This document shows, piece by piece, positions 55,939 to 64,000 of a stretch of 64,000 bases of DNA. Numbering within the stretch: the stretch's first letter is position 1; every line of letters begins with the position of its first letter. The notes beneath the pieces are model-generated. The model was not told the DNA's origin. It worked only from the letters and a program-made list of their open reading frames with translations, and did no database searches. This DNA is from Paracoccus luteus. Its GTDB lineage: Bacteria; Pseudomonadota; Alphaproteobacteria; Rhodobacterales; Rhodobacteraceae. Position numbers and translations under genes: made by a program. Location: contig NZ_SDEA01000005.1 in the NCBI RefSeq assembly GCF_004522155.1, positions 1 to 64,000 of the forward strand, read 5' to 3'.

Positions 55939-56481
55939 TCAGCCCGGTTCCGTTTCGCCGGGGGCCGCGCGGCGCAGCCCCGCCAGCGTGCGGGCGACCC
56001 ACACCACCAGCGGATAGGCGGCGGCGGTCGCGATCAGCCGCAGCAGATCCTGACCCAGCGGCGGCATCGGCGCCAGCGTCTGCGGCACGGCAAGGATCGT
56101 CCGCAACACCCGGTCGGCCAGCACCATCGCCCCCATCAGAACGCCCACGCGCAGCCATTCAACCAGAAAACCCTGCGCGCGCCAACGATGCTCGCGCAGG
56201 CGCGCCGCCTCGGAGCCTGCGACCATGATCGCGGCGCCAAGGCCGATCGGGCGCATCAGCAGCACGTCGGCGGTCAGCGCCAGCGCCGCGATGACGGCGA
56301 CGGGCACCTGTTCGGGGCGGCGCAGCACCCAGGCCAGCGTCAGCGCGACCAGCAGGTCGGGACCGGGCCACCCGACACGCCCCGGCGACAGCGGCAGCAG
56401 CGCCACGACCAGGATCGTCAGACCGATCCCGACATAGGCGGCTTGCCCGACAAGCCGGCGCGAGCGGGCGGGGTCAATCAT
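55939..56481 (-). CDS. mreD: MreD, rod-shape membrane protein
   Basis: 180 aa, five or six membrane helices, little sequence conservation as usual for MreD (GWPGPDLLVALTLAWVLRRP is the most recognisable segment). It lies between mreC and mrdA; the ATG at 56481 overlaps the end of mreC by 8 nt. Assigned by topology and operon position as well as similarity. Confidence 0.85.
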   Translation of the reverse strand: MIDPARSRRLVGQAAYVGIGLTILVVALLPLSPGRVGWPGPDLLVALTLAWVLRRPEQVPVAVIAALALTADVLLMRPIGLGAAIMVAGSEAARLREHRWRAQGFLVEWLRVGVLMGAMVLADRVLRTILAVPQTLAPMPPLGQDLLRLIATAAAYPLVVWVARTLAGLRRAAPGETEPG

Positions 56482-57439
56482 CGCCCGCAGCCTCGGGCGG
56501 GGCGTCCGCGGCAACGGCGGCCAAGGGGGCGGCCTGCTCGCCCAGGGACGAAACGGGCTGCGGCAGCGGCGGGCCGATGAAACCGGGCGAGGGCGGCGGG
56601 ATCAGCGCGCCCGCGTCCGACAGTTCCTCGGCGGCGTGGCTGCGCAGGACGCGCAGGAACTCCAGCCGGCCATAATCGGCGGCGAGCCGGACCCGCATCC
56701 GCCCGTCCGACGCCAGCACCGCCTGTCCGACCAGCAGGCCGGGCGGGAACAGCCCGCCATCCCCGGAACTGACCACGCGGTCGCCCGGGCGCACATCCTC
56801 GGGGCTTTCCAGGAAATCCAGGAAGGGCAGGGCGCTGTTGTCCCCGGTCAGCAGCGCGTGCTGTCCCGACGGCTGGATCGTCACCGGCAGCAGCGAAGAC
56901 GGATCGGTCAGCAGCATGACGCGGCTGGTGGACCGCCCCACGCCCGAAATGCGGCCGACCAGCCCCAGCCCGTCCATCGTGGCCCAACCGTCAAGGATGC
57001 CGTCGCGCGCGCCCACGTTCAGCAGCACGGACTGGCGGAACGCGGTGCCGCTGTCGGTCATCACCACGCCCGAAACGCTTGTCAGCGCCGGGTCGATGCG
57101 GACGTTGTTCTGCGCCAGCAGCTTGGCGTTTTCCTGTTCCAGCTGGACGGCCGCCTCTTTCCACGCCGACATCTTCTGCAGTTCGCGGCGCAGTTCCTGG
57201 TTCTGCTCGTGCAGCCGGGCATAGGACTGGAAGCCCGCCACCATCCGGCTGAGCCGCGTCACCGGCACCATCGCCCATTCAAAGGATGGGACGAACCGGT
57301 CCACGAACGCCGCGCGCATCCGTTCCGCGCGCGGGCTGTCGATGCGCCAGAACATCAGCAGCGCCAGCAGCGACAGCACCAGCAGCGCCACCAGTATCCG
57401 GCGCACCGGCGTGGCATAGTCGTAGCCGCGGCGCGCCAT
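56474..57439 (-). CDS. mreC: MreC, rod-shape determining protein
   Basis: 321 aa. One N-terminal membrane helix (about residues 14-31), a periplasmic coiled coil (SYARLHEQNQELRRELQKM and onwards to 105) and then the MreC beta-barrel domains with MTDSGTAFRQSVLLNVGARDGI and DGLGLVGRISGVG. The tail is Pro/Ala-rich. It bridges MreB and PBP2/RodA. It follows mreB after 11 bp. Confidence 0.93.
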   Translation of the reverse strand: MARRGYDYATPVRRILVALLVLSLLALLMFWRIDSPRAERMRAAFVDRFVPSFEWAMVPVTRLSRMVAGFQSYARLHEQNQELRRELQKMSAWKEAAVQLEQENAKLLAQNNVRIDPALTSVSGVVMTDSGTAFRQSVLLNVGARDGILDGWATMDGLGLVGRISGVGRSTSRVMLLTDPSSLLPVTIQPSGQHALLTGDNSALPFLDFLESPEDVRPGDRVVSSGDGGLFPPGLLVGQAVLASDGRMRVRLAADYGRLEFLRVLRSHAAEELSDAGALIPPPSPGFIGPPLPQPVSSLGEQAAPLAAVAADAPPEAAGDD

Positions 57440-57450
57440 CGCAGGCGGCC

Positions 57451-59080
<1,630 letters not shown>

Positions 59081-59093
59081 GGCGGTGGGAAAG

Positions 59094-59113
59094 GGGCGGC
59101 GCTGCCGCCGCCC
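59094..59113. terminator. Bidirectional hairpin between the rhodanese gene and leuA
   Basis: An 8-bp perfect GC stem (GGGCGGCG with CGCCGCCC) around a CTGC loop in the 38-bp gap between convergent genes. No T-run. Confidence 0.55.
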
Positions 59114-59118
59114 GTGCC

Positions 59119-60693
59119 TCAGTGCGAATACATGCTGATCGACCGGGTGTCGCTGTCGGGCGAGGTCTTTTCGCGCCGCAGCTTCAGCCGGTTCAGCGCG
59201 CCGACATAGGCCTTGACGCTCGCCAGGATGGTGTCGGTGTCGGCGGCCTGGCCGGTGGCGATGCGGCCGTCCTCCTCCAGCCGGACGCTGACGGTGGCCT
59301 GCGCGTCGGTGCCCTCGGTCACGGCATGAACCTGGTAAAGCTGCAGCGTCGCCTGATGCGCGAACAGCGCGTTCACGCAGTTGAAGGCCGCGTCCACCGG
59401 CCCGTCGCCCTGCCGTTCGATGGTCTGTTCGCCGTCGCCCACCACCATCGTCAGCGTGGCGGTCGCAGGCTCGCCCCCGCCGCAGACCACGCGCAGCGTC
59501 CTGACCTGCAGATAGTCGCTGTCGGTGTTGGCCGCGCTGTCCTGAACCAGCGCGACAAGGTCGTCGTCGAACACCTCTTTCTTGCGGTCGGCCAGCGCCT
59601 TGAACCGCACGAACACGTCCTTCAGCTGGTTGTCCCCCAGCTCATACCCCAGGTCGGCCAGCTTGGACCGCAGCGCGGCGCGGCCGGAGTGCTTGCCCAT
59701 CGCGATGTTGGCCTCGTTCAGGCCGATGTCGGCGGGGCGCATGATCTCGAACGTCTCGACGTTCTTCAGCACGCCGTCCTGATGGATGCCGCTTTCGTGC
59801 AGAAAGGCGTTCTTGCCGACGATGGCCTTGTTGAACTGCACCGGAAAGCCCGACACCTGCGCCACACGGCGCGACAGGCCCATGATCCGGCGCGTGTCGA
59901 TGCCGGTGGAAAACGGCATGATGTCGTGGCGCACCTTCAGCGCCATCACCACCTCTTCCAGCGCGGTGTTGCCGGCGCGTTCGCCCAGCCCGTTGATGGT
60001 GCATTCGACCTGGCGCGCGCCCGCCTCGACCGCGGCAAGGCTGTTGGCCGTCGCCATCCCCAGGTCGTTGTGGCAGTGGGTCGCAAAGACGATCCCGTCG
60101 GCGCCGGGCACCCGTTCCAGCAACATGGCGATCAGCGCGGCGCTTTCGCGGGGCGCGGTGTAACCCACGGTGTCGGGAATGTTGATCGTGGTGGCGCCTG
60201 CCCTGATCGCGATTTCCACCACACGGCACAGATAGTCGTGTTCGGTGCGCGTCGCGTCCATCGGCGACCACTGCACGTTGTCGCACAGGTTCCGCGCATG
60301 GGTCACGGTTTCATGGATGCGGTCCGCCATCTGGTCCATGTCGAGATTCGGGATCGCGCGGTGCAGGGGCGACGTGCCGATAAAGGTGTGGATGCGCGGC
60401 TGGCGGGCGTGGCGCACCGCTTCCCAGCAGCGGTCGATGTCGGGGATCTGGGCGCGGGCAAGGCCGCAGATCACGGCGTTCTGCGCCTGTTTCGCAATCT
60501 CGGATACGGCGGCGAAATCGCCTTCCGAGGCGATGGGAAAGCCCGCCTCGATGATGTCCACGCCCATCTCGTCCAGCATCCCTGCTATTTCCAGCTTTTC
60601 GGCATGGGACATGGTGGCGCCGGGCGATTGTTCGCCGTCGCGCAGGGTGGTGTCGAAGATCAGGACGCGGCTGGGGTCACGGGTCTGGGTCAT
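59119..60693 (-). CDS. leuA: LeuA, 2-isopropylmalate synthase
   Basis: 524 aa. Condenses acetyl-CoA with 2-oxoisovalerate, the first step of leucine synthesis. The N-terminal TIM barrel has FDTTLRDGEQSPGATM, the metal-binding THCHND and NGLGERAGN; HESGIHQDG is in the linker region. The C-terminal leucine-feedback regulatory domain (about 390-510) is present, with an Ala-rich beta fold. AGAAAGAAG precedes the ATG. The leader upstream encodes a leucine-rich peptide (60770-60874), so transcription attenuation is likely. Confidence 0.96.
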   Translation of the reverse strand: MTQTRDPSRVLIFDTTLRDGEQSPGATMSHAEKLEIAGMLDEMGVDIIEAGFPIASEGDFAAVSEIAKQAQNAVICGLARAQIPDIDRCWEAVRHARQPRIHTFIGTSPLHRAIPNLDMDQMADRIHETVTHARNLCDNVQWSPMDATRTEHDYLCRVVEIAIRAGATTINIPDTVGYTAPRESAALIAMLLERVPGADGIVFATHCHNDLGMATANSLAAVEAGARQVECTINGLGERAGNTALEEVVMALKVRHDIMPFSTGIDTRRIMGLSRRVAQVSGFPVQFNKAIVGKNAFLHESGIHQDGVLKNVETFEIMRPADIGLNEANIAMGKHSGRAALRSKLADLGYELGDNQLKDVFVRFKALADRKKEVFDDDLVALVQDSAANTDSDYLQVRTLRVVCGGGEPATATLTMVVGDGEQTIERQGDGPVDAAFNCVNALFAHQATLQLYQVHAVTEGTDAQATVSVRLEEDGRIATGQAADTDTILASVKAYVGALNRLKLRREKTSPDSDTRSISMYSH

Positions 60694-60726
60694 CTGTCGC
60701 TTCTTTCTGGCTGGTCTGCGGGGGTT

Positions 60727-60760
60727 GCCGGGCGCTGCGCCAAGTGAGCGGCGGCCCGGC
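60727..60760 (-). promoter_or_regulatory. Attenuator hairpin between the leader peptide and leuA
   Basis: GCCGGGC and GCCCGGC form a 7-bp stem 10 bp after the leader-peptide stop codon; bases inside the loop can extend it. It ends 34 bp before leuA. No strong T-run is seen, so it could be a Rho-type or imperfect terminator. Its place after a Leu-rich leader is what suggests attenuation. Confidence 0.5.
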
Positions 60761-60769
60761 TGGACCCGC

Positions 60770-60874
60770 TCAGCGCAGCGTAAGAAGCAGCAGGCCGCGA
60801 AGGTTCACGAACCGTGCGCCGGCCGGACGGGCGTCGGCGGTGTGGGTCGAGGCAAGGATGCGGGTCCGCGTCAT
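60770..60874 (-). CDS. leuL: LeuL, leucine-rich leader peptide of leuA
   Basis: A 34-codon frame reading from MTRTRILAST to NLRGLLLLTLR and a stop. Six of its last ten codons are Leu: positions 25, 28-31 and 33. Ribosomes would stall there when charged tRNA-Leu is short, the classic logic of amino-acid attenuators. There is no ribosome site, but a -10 (TATAGT, 60882-60887) lies 7 nt upstream of the ATG, so the message probably starts at the A of the ATG and is translated leaderless, as known for the trpL leader of Sinorhizobium. The frame is too short for ordinary gene callers. Confidence 0.7.
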   Translation of the reverse strand: MTRTRILASTHTADARPAGARFVNLRGLLLLTLR

Positions 60875-60881
60875 GACGGCG

Positions 60882-60910
60882 ACTATAACGCTGCGTCCGG
60901 CGAAGGAAAG
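60882..60910 (-). promoter_or_regulatory. Predicted promoter of the leuL-leuA transcript
   Basis: -10 TATAGT at 60882-60887 (five of six consensus bases) and a weak -35 CTTTCC at 60905-60910, with a 17-bp spacer. The predicted start falls on the first base of the leader-peptide ATG at 60874. Confidence 0.5.
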
Positions 60911-60930
60911 GGGGCAATCGACGCGGCCGG

Positions 60931-61710
60931 TCAGTCCAGCCGCGCGCCCGTGAACCGCCCGACGGCGATGCCGGCATCCGCCAGCGCGGCGCGCACGGCG
61001 CGGGCGATCTGGACCGCGCCCGGCGTGTCGCCGTGCAGGCAGATCGTGTCGATGCGCGTCGGGATCGGATGGCCCCCCTCGGGCAGGATCGCGCCTGCGC
61101 AGACCATCCGCACCACGCGCGCCGCGGCGGCCGCCGGGTCGTGGATCACCGCGCCGGGCAGGCGGCGGTCCACCAGCGTGGCGTCGGGGTTATAGGCGCG
61201 GTCGGCAAAGATCTCGCACGCCGCGCGCGCGCCCAGTTCGCGGGCGGCGTCCTGCTGCGCGGTCCCCGCCAGCACCATCAGGACGATGTCGGGATCGACC
61301 GACAGCGCGCCCTGAAAACAGGCCCGCGCCAGACCCGCGTCGCGCGACGCCATGTTGGCCAGCGCCCCGTGCAGCTTGAGGTGCCGGACCCGCCCCCCCG
61401 CCGCCCGCGCCATCGCCTGCGCCGCGCCCAGTTGCCAGCGCACCAGATTGGCGGCGCTGTCGGGGCCGATCTGCATCTCGCGCCGGCCAAAGCCCTGCAG
61501 GTCGGGAAATCCGGGATGCGCGCCGATGCCGACCCCTTGCGCGACCGCCGCGGCCATCGTGCCCGCCATCACGTCCCAGTCGCCCGCATGAACCCCGCAG
61601 GCGACGTTCGCCGACGAGATCACCCGCAGCAGCGCCGCGTCGTCCCCCATCGGCCAGGGGCCGAAGCTTTCGCCCAGATCGGCGTTCAGGTCGACGGACA
61701 AGGTCGTCAT
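60931..61710 (-). CDS. pxpA: PxpA, 5-oxoprolinase subunit A (LamB/YcsF family)
   Basis: 259 aa. The family start SVDLNADLGESFGPWPMGDD and ISSANVACGVHAGD are present, with KLHGALANMASRD and FADRAYNPDATLVDR further on. Together with PxpB and PxpC it forms the ATP-dependent bacterial 5-oxoprolinase that returns pyroglutamate to glutamate. It overlaps pxpC by 4 nt and is last in the order pxpB-pxpC-pxpA. Confidence 0.94.
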   Translation of the reverse strand: MTTLSVDLNADLGESFGPWPMGDDAALLRVISSANVACGVHAGDWDVMAGTMAAAVAQGVGIGAHPGFPDLQGFGRREMQIGPDSAANLVRWQLGAAQAMARAAGGRVRHLKLHGALANMASRDAGLARACFQGALSVDPDIVLMVLAGTAQQDAARELGARAACEIFADRAYNPDATLVDRRLPGAVIHDPAAAAARVVRMVCAGAILPEGGHPIPTRIDTICLHGDTPGAVQIARAVRAALADAGIAVGRFTGARLD

Positions 61711-62738
61711 GGCGCGTCCCGGTCAAAGTGGGCGCTGACGACTCCGCCCACGAGGTTATAGGCCAGCAGGTCCGCGATCGCCGCCGGATCGCGCAGCCGC
61801 GCCCGGATGCGCGCGCGCAGCCCGGCCAGCGCGGCGGCGTGGTCGGCCATCGCCGCGCGCGCGGCCTCGCGCGAAACGAATCGCAGGCGCAGCACGGCCC
61901 CCGGCGGCGCCTGTGCCACGACCGGCAGGTCGCAGGGCAGGACGGTCGCGATCCTTGGATAGCCCCCGGTCGTCTGGCATTCGCCCAGCAGGACGAACGG
62001 CGTGCCGTCGCCGGTGATCTGGACATCGCCGGGCTGCACGATCTCGGACACGACCGACAGCCCGCCCGGCGCGGCAAAGCCCGCCGCGTCGCCCGCGTCC
62101 AGCCGCACGCCCATGCGGTTGCCGCGCGCGTCACGGCGGAAGTCGGTGCGCTGGACGCGCGCGATCTCGTCCGGGGGATACAGCGCCGTCTGCAGGGTTT
62201 CGACGACCCGGATCACGCCACCCGCGAACCGGGGCAGGGGATCCAGCCCCAGATCGACGGGGCCGCCCCGGTCGGTGCCCAGCGGCAGCCCGGACCCCAC
62301 CGCAAGCGGTCCGCCGATACCCGCGGCCAGATGCGCCGACCGCGCGCCCAGCACCGTGGGCGTGTCCAGCCCGCCGCCGGGTATCAGATAGGCGAAGCCG
62401 CCCCCCGCGCCGGGGGTCAGCAGCAGTTCGGCGTCCGCAGGCAGGCGGTGGCTGGCGTTCCAGGCAAGCGGCCGGTCCTCGGCCCCCTTGCGCAGGATGG
62501 CGCGGAACGGCGCGCCCGTCAGGGCGATCCGCAAGGGCGCGGTCGTGCGAAAGCGGGCCGGCGCGCCCGCCATCTCGATCACCGCCAGCGCGGCCGACTG
62601 GTCCAGCAGCGCCGCACCCTCGGTCAGCGCCACCGGATCGGCGGCGCCGCCGCGCGACAGGCCCTGCGCCAGCCAGCCCGGCCGGCCCTGGTCCTGAACC
62701 GTGACGCCCGGACCGCAGGACAGCACGACCAGCGTCAT
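61707..62738 (-). CDS. pxpC: PxpC, 5-oxoprolinase subunit C (biotin-dependent carboxylase-like)
   Basis: 343 aa of the KipA/allophanate hydrolase subunit 2 family. VTVQDQGRPGWLAQGLSRGGAADP near the start and the LLGECQTTGGYPRIATVLPCDLP segment near residue 265 are characteristic. ATG at 62738 overlaps the pxpB stop; the end overlaps pxpA. The three subunits are therefore translated in a coupled series. Confidence 0.93.
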   Translation of the reverse strand: MTLVVLSCGPGVTVQDQGRPGWLAQGLSRGGAADPVALTEGAALLDQSAALAVIEMAGAPARFRTTAPLRIALTGAPFRAILRKGAEDRPLAWNASHRLPADAELLLTPGAGGGFAYLIPGGGLDTPTVLGARSAHLAAGIGGPLAVGSGLPLGTDRGGPVDLGLDPLPRFAGGVIRVVETLQTALYPPDEIARVQRTDFRRDARGNRMGVRLDAGDAAGFAAPGGLSVVSEIVQPGDVQITGDGTPFVLLGECQTTGGYPRIATVLPCDLPVVAQAPPGAVLRLRFVSREAARAAMADHAAALAGLRARIRARLRDPAAIADLLAYNLVGGVVSAHFDRDAP

Positions 62739-63466
62739 GCCAGCGCCCCGATGCTGATGCCGCCGCCCGGCGTGCGGGCCAGCGCCGCAAGCCGGTCGGC
62801 ATCGACGGGCGGAAACGCCAGCGCATCGCCCGCGCGCAGCAGAAAGGGTTCCGCCGCCGCCGGGTCGAACGGGCGCGCGGCGGTCTGCCCGACCTGCCGC
62901 CAGCCGGTCGGCGTCGGGGCAGCGAACAGCACAAGCTGGCGGATGGCGACGGCCAGCGCCCCCACCGGCACGCGCGGGGTCAGCGCGCGCTGGCGCGGGA
63001 TGTCCCACGCCGGCGGCAGCTCGCCCACGTAAGGCTGGCCGGGCGCAAAGCCGATGGCCAGCACCCGCAGGGGGGCGGTGGCCAGCTGCTCGACCGCCTG
63101 CGGGCGGGTCAGCCCGGCCATCTCGGCCGCCTCGTCCAGCTGTGGCGCATGTGCGCCGTCGTAGCAGGTCGGGATGCGGATCAGCCGCCGGTCGCCGGGC
63201 AGCGGCGCGGCCGTCCAGTCGCGCGCCGCGACCAGCGCCGCGACCCGCGCCCGCAGCGGGGCCGGATCAAGCAGCGGGTCGAACCGCACATAGGTTGAGA
63301 CGAGCGATGCCGCCGTCTCGGCCACCTCGGGCCAGGCGGCGGACCCGATCGCCTCGCGCAGCGCCAGCGCCGCGCGGTTCGCAGGCTCGGTCAGCCGCGG
63401 GGCAAAGGTGACGGCCAGCCCGTCCAGCCCGGACAGGGCGATGCGCGGCCAGTCGCCGCCGCTCAT
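62735..63466 (-). CDS. pxpB: PxpB, 5-oxoprolinase subunit B (allophanate hydrolase subunit 1-like)
   Basis: 243 aa of the KipI/Ahs1 family. STYVRFDPLLDPAPLRARV (about residue 60), IPTCYDGAHAPQLDE (about 100) and GFAPGQPYVGELPPAWDIPRQ (about 145) are family signatures. The ATG at 63466 with AGGCAGGG close by is preferred to an in-frame ATG at 63547, which would add a Pro/Arg-rich stretch. First gene of pxpB-pxpC-pxpA. Confidence 0.92.
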   Translation of the reverse strand: MSGGDWPRIALSGLDGLAVTFAPRLTEPANRAALALREAIGSAAWPEVAETAASLVSTYVRFDPLLDPAPLRARVAALVAARDWTAAPLPGDRRLIRIPTCYDGAHAPQLDEAAEMAGLTRPQAVEQLATAPLRVLAIGFAPGQPYVGELPPAWDIPRQRALTPRVPVGALAVAIRQLVLFAAPTPTGWRQVGQTAARPFDPAAAEPFLLRAGDALAFPPVDADRLAALARTPGGGISIGALA

Positions 63467-63690
63467 CCCTGCCTCGGGCAGGGGATCGGCGGCGATGGGC
63501 GGCAAAGGTCGGGCGGCATGGGAAACCCTGCGACGGGACGGGCGCAAAGCATCGGACAGGACGGGGGGGGCTGTCCAGACGTGTGCGCCGCCGACCGGCC
63601 ATGCGGCGCGGCGAGGATGGCGCTGACCGCAGCGCGCTGCCGGGACGCGTCTGCCGGCGCCCCGTGCGGAAATGCCGGGGCGCCCGGCGG

Positions 63691-64000
63691 TCAGACCTCG
63701 TGCTTGCCGTTGAACCGCGCGAATGTCGCGCGGCGCGACGGGGCGAACAGGATGACGTCATAAGGCTCGGGCGCGACACCCGGATAGTCCATCCCGGGAG
63801 AGCCCGCCGGCATGCCGGGCACCGCAAGCCCCGTGGCGTCCGGCCGCTGCGCCAGCATCCGCCGGATGGCGGGGGCGGGGACGTGCCCCTCGACCACATA
63901 GCCCCCGACCTCGGCGGTGTGGCACGAGGCAAGGTCCGGCGGCACCCCAAGCCGTTGCTTGAGGCTGTCGACATCGGCCGATTCGATGACCCGGACCGGA
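63691..64000 (-). CDS. DUF411-family protein (start outside window)
   Basis: 103 codons are inside the window and the frame stays open to the edge, so the N-terminus is missing. The DUF411 signature is clear: VPPDLASCHTAEVGGYVVEGHV followed by GLAVPGMPAGSPGMD and a C-terminal beta strand YDVILF. DUF411 proteins are small, usually exported, putative metal (often copper) related proteins; the function is not proven. A GTG at 63945 is internal, not the start. Confidence 0.87.
   Translation of the reverse strand, partial: PVRVIESADVDSLKQRLGVPPDLASCHTAEVGGYVVEGHVPAPAIRRMLAQRPDATGLAVPGMPAGSPGMDYPGVAPEPYDVILFAPSRRATFARFNGKHEV

Overview
The window is a chromosomal segment of a high-GC alphaproteobacterium, most likely a Paracoccus or close Rhodobacteraceae relative. 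The evidence is the denitrification layout (NirS-type nitrite reductase, norCBQDEF and an Nnr-type regulator next to nor), NorC, NorB and NirS sequences that read like the Paracoccus proteins, very high GC, and many ATGA/GTGA/TGATG overlaps between adjacent genes.

Layout. 1-12949 is a denitrification block: nirE (only its first codons) and nirS on the minus strand, divergent from nirI-nnrS-nirX, then norCBQDEF, then nnrR on the minus strand. The same type of FNR/NNR box lies between nirS and nirI and upstream of norC. 13439-18003 is a branched-chain amino-acid type ABC transporter (minus). 18184-22737 holds a coiled-coil protein overlapping zapA, then Ku and LigD for bacterial non-homologous end joining. 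22763-28905 is the phosphate regulon unit pstSCAB-phoU-phoB behind a four-half-site Pho box. 29056-35544 is a tripartite tricarboxylate transporter, a GntR regulator and an aconitase-family enzyme, probably one catabolic unit. 35591-37666 (minus) carries a DUF475/TerC-like membrane protein and a tandem universal stress protein.

37830-44421 is bracketed by tRNA-Ser(TGA) and tRNA-Gln(TTG). The DNA between them is visibly less GC-rich. It carries a GlxA-type AraC regulator divergent from a polyamine/opine-type ABC transporter and a proline racemase-family protein whose usual second catalytic cysteine is a glycine. It ends in a decayed IS5-type transposase and a ParB-like gene fragment, so it looks like an acquired island.

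44517-51638 contains a BaiN/HI0933-type flavoprotein, a methyltransferase, a capsule export unit (kpsT-kpsE) coupled to kdsA, a uracil-DNA-glycosylase family protein and an SseB-like protein. 51915-58485 (minus) is the cell-shape operon mreB-mreC-mreD-mrdA-rodA followed by a ghrA-like reductase. mrdA carries an apparent frameshift just before its KTG motif. 58700-64000 has a rhodanese, leuA behind a predicted leaderless leucine-rich leader peptide and attenuator hairpin, 5-oxoprolinase subunits pxpB-pxpC-pxpA, and the start-truncated end of a DUF411 gene.

No complete mobile element, CRISPR array or prophage was found. The points most worth following are the leuA leader, the mrdA frameshift, the tRNA-bracketed island with its Cys/Gly racemase homologue, the transporter-aconitase unit, and the uncharacterised coiled-coil partner of zapA.
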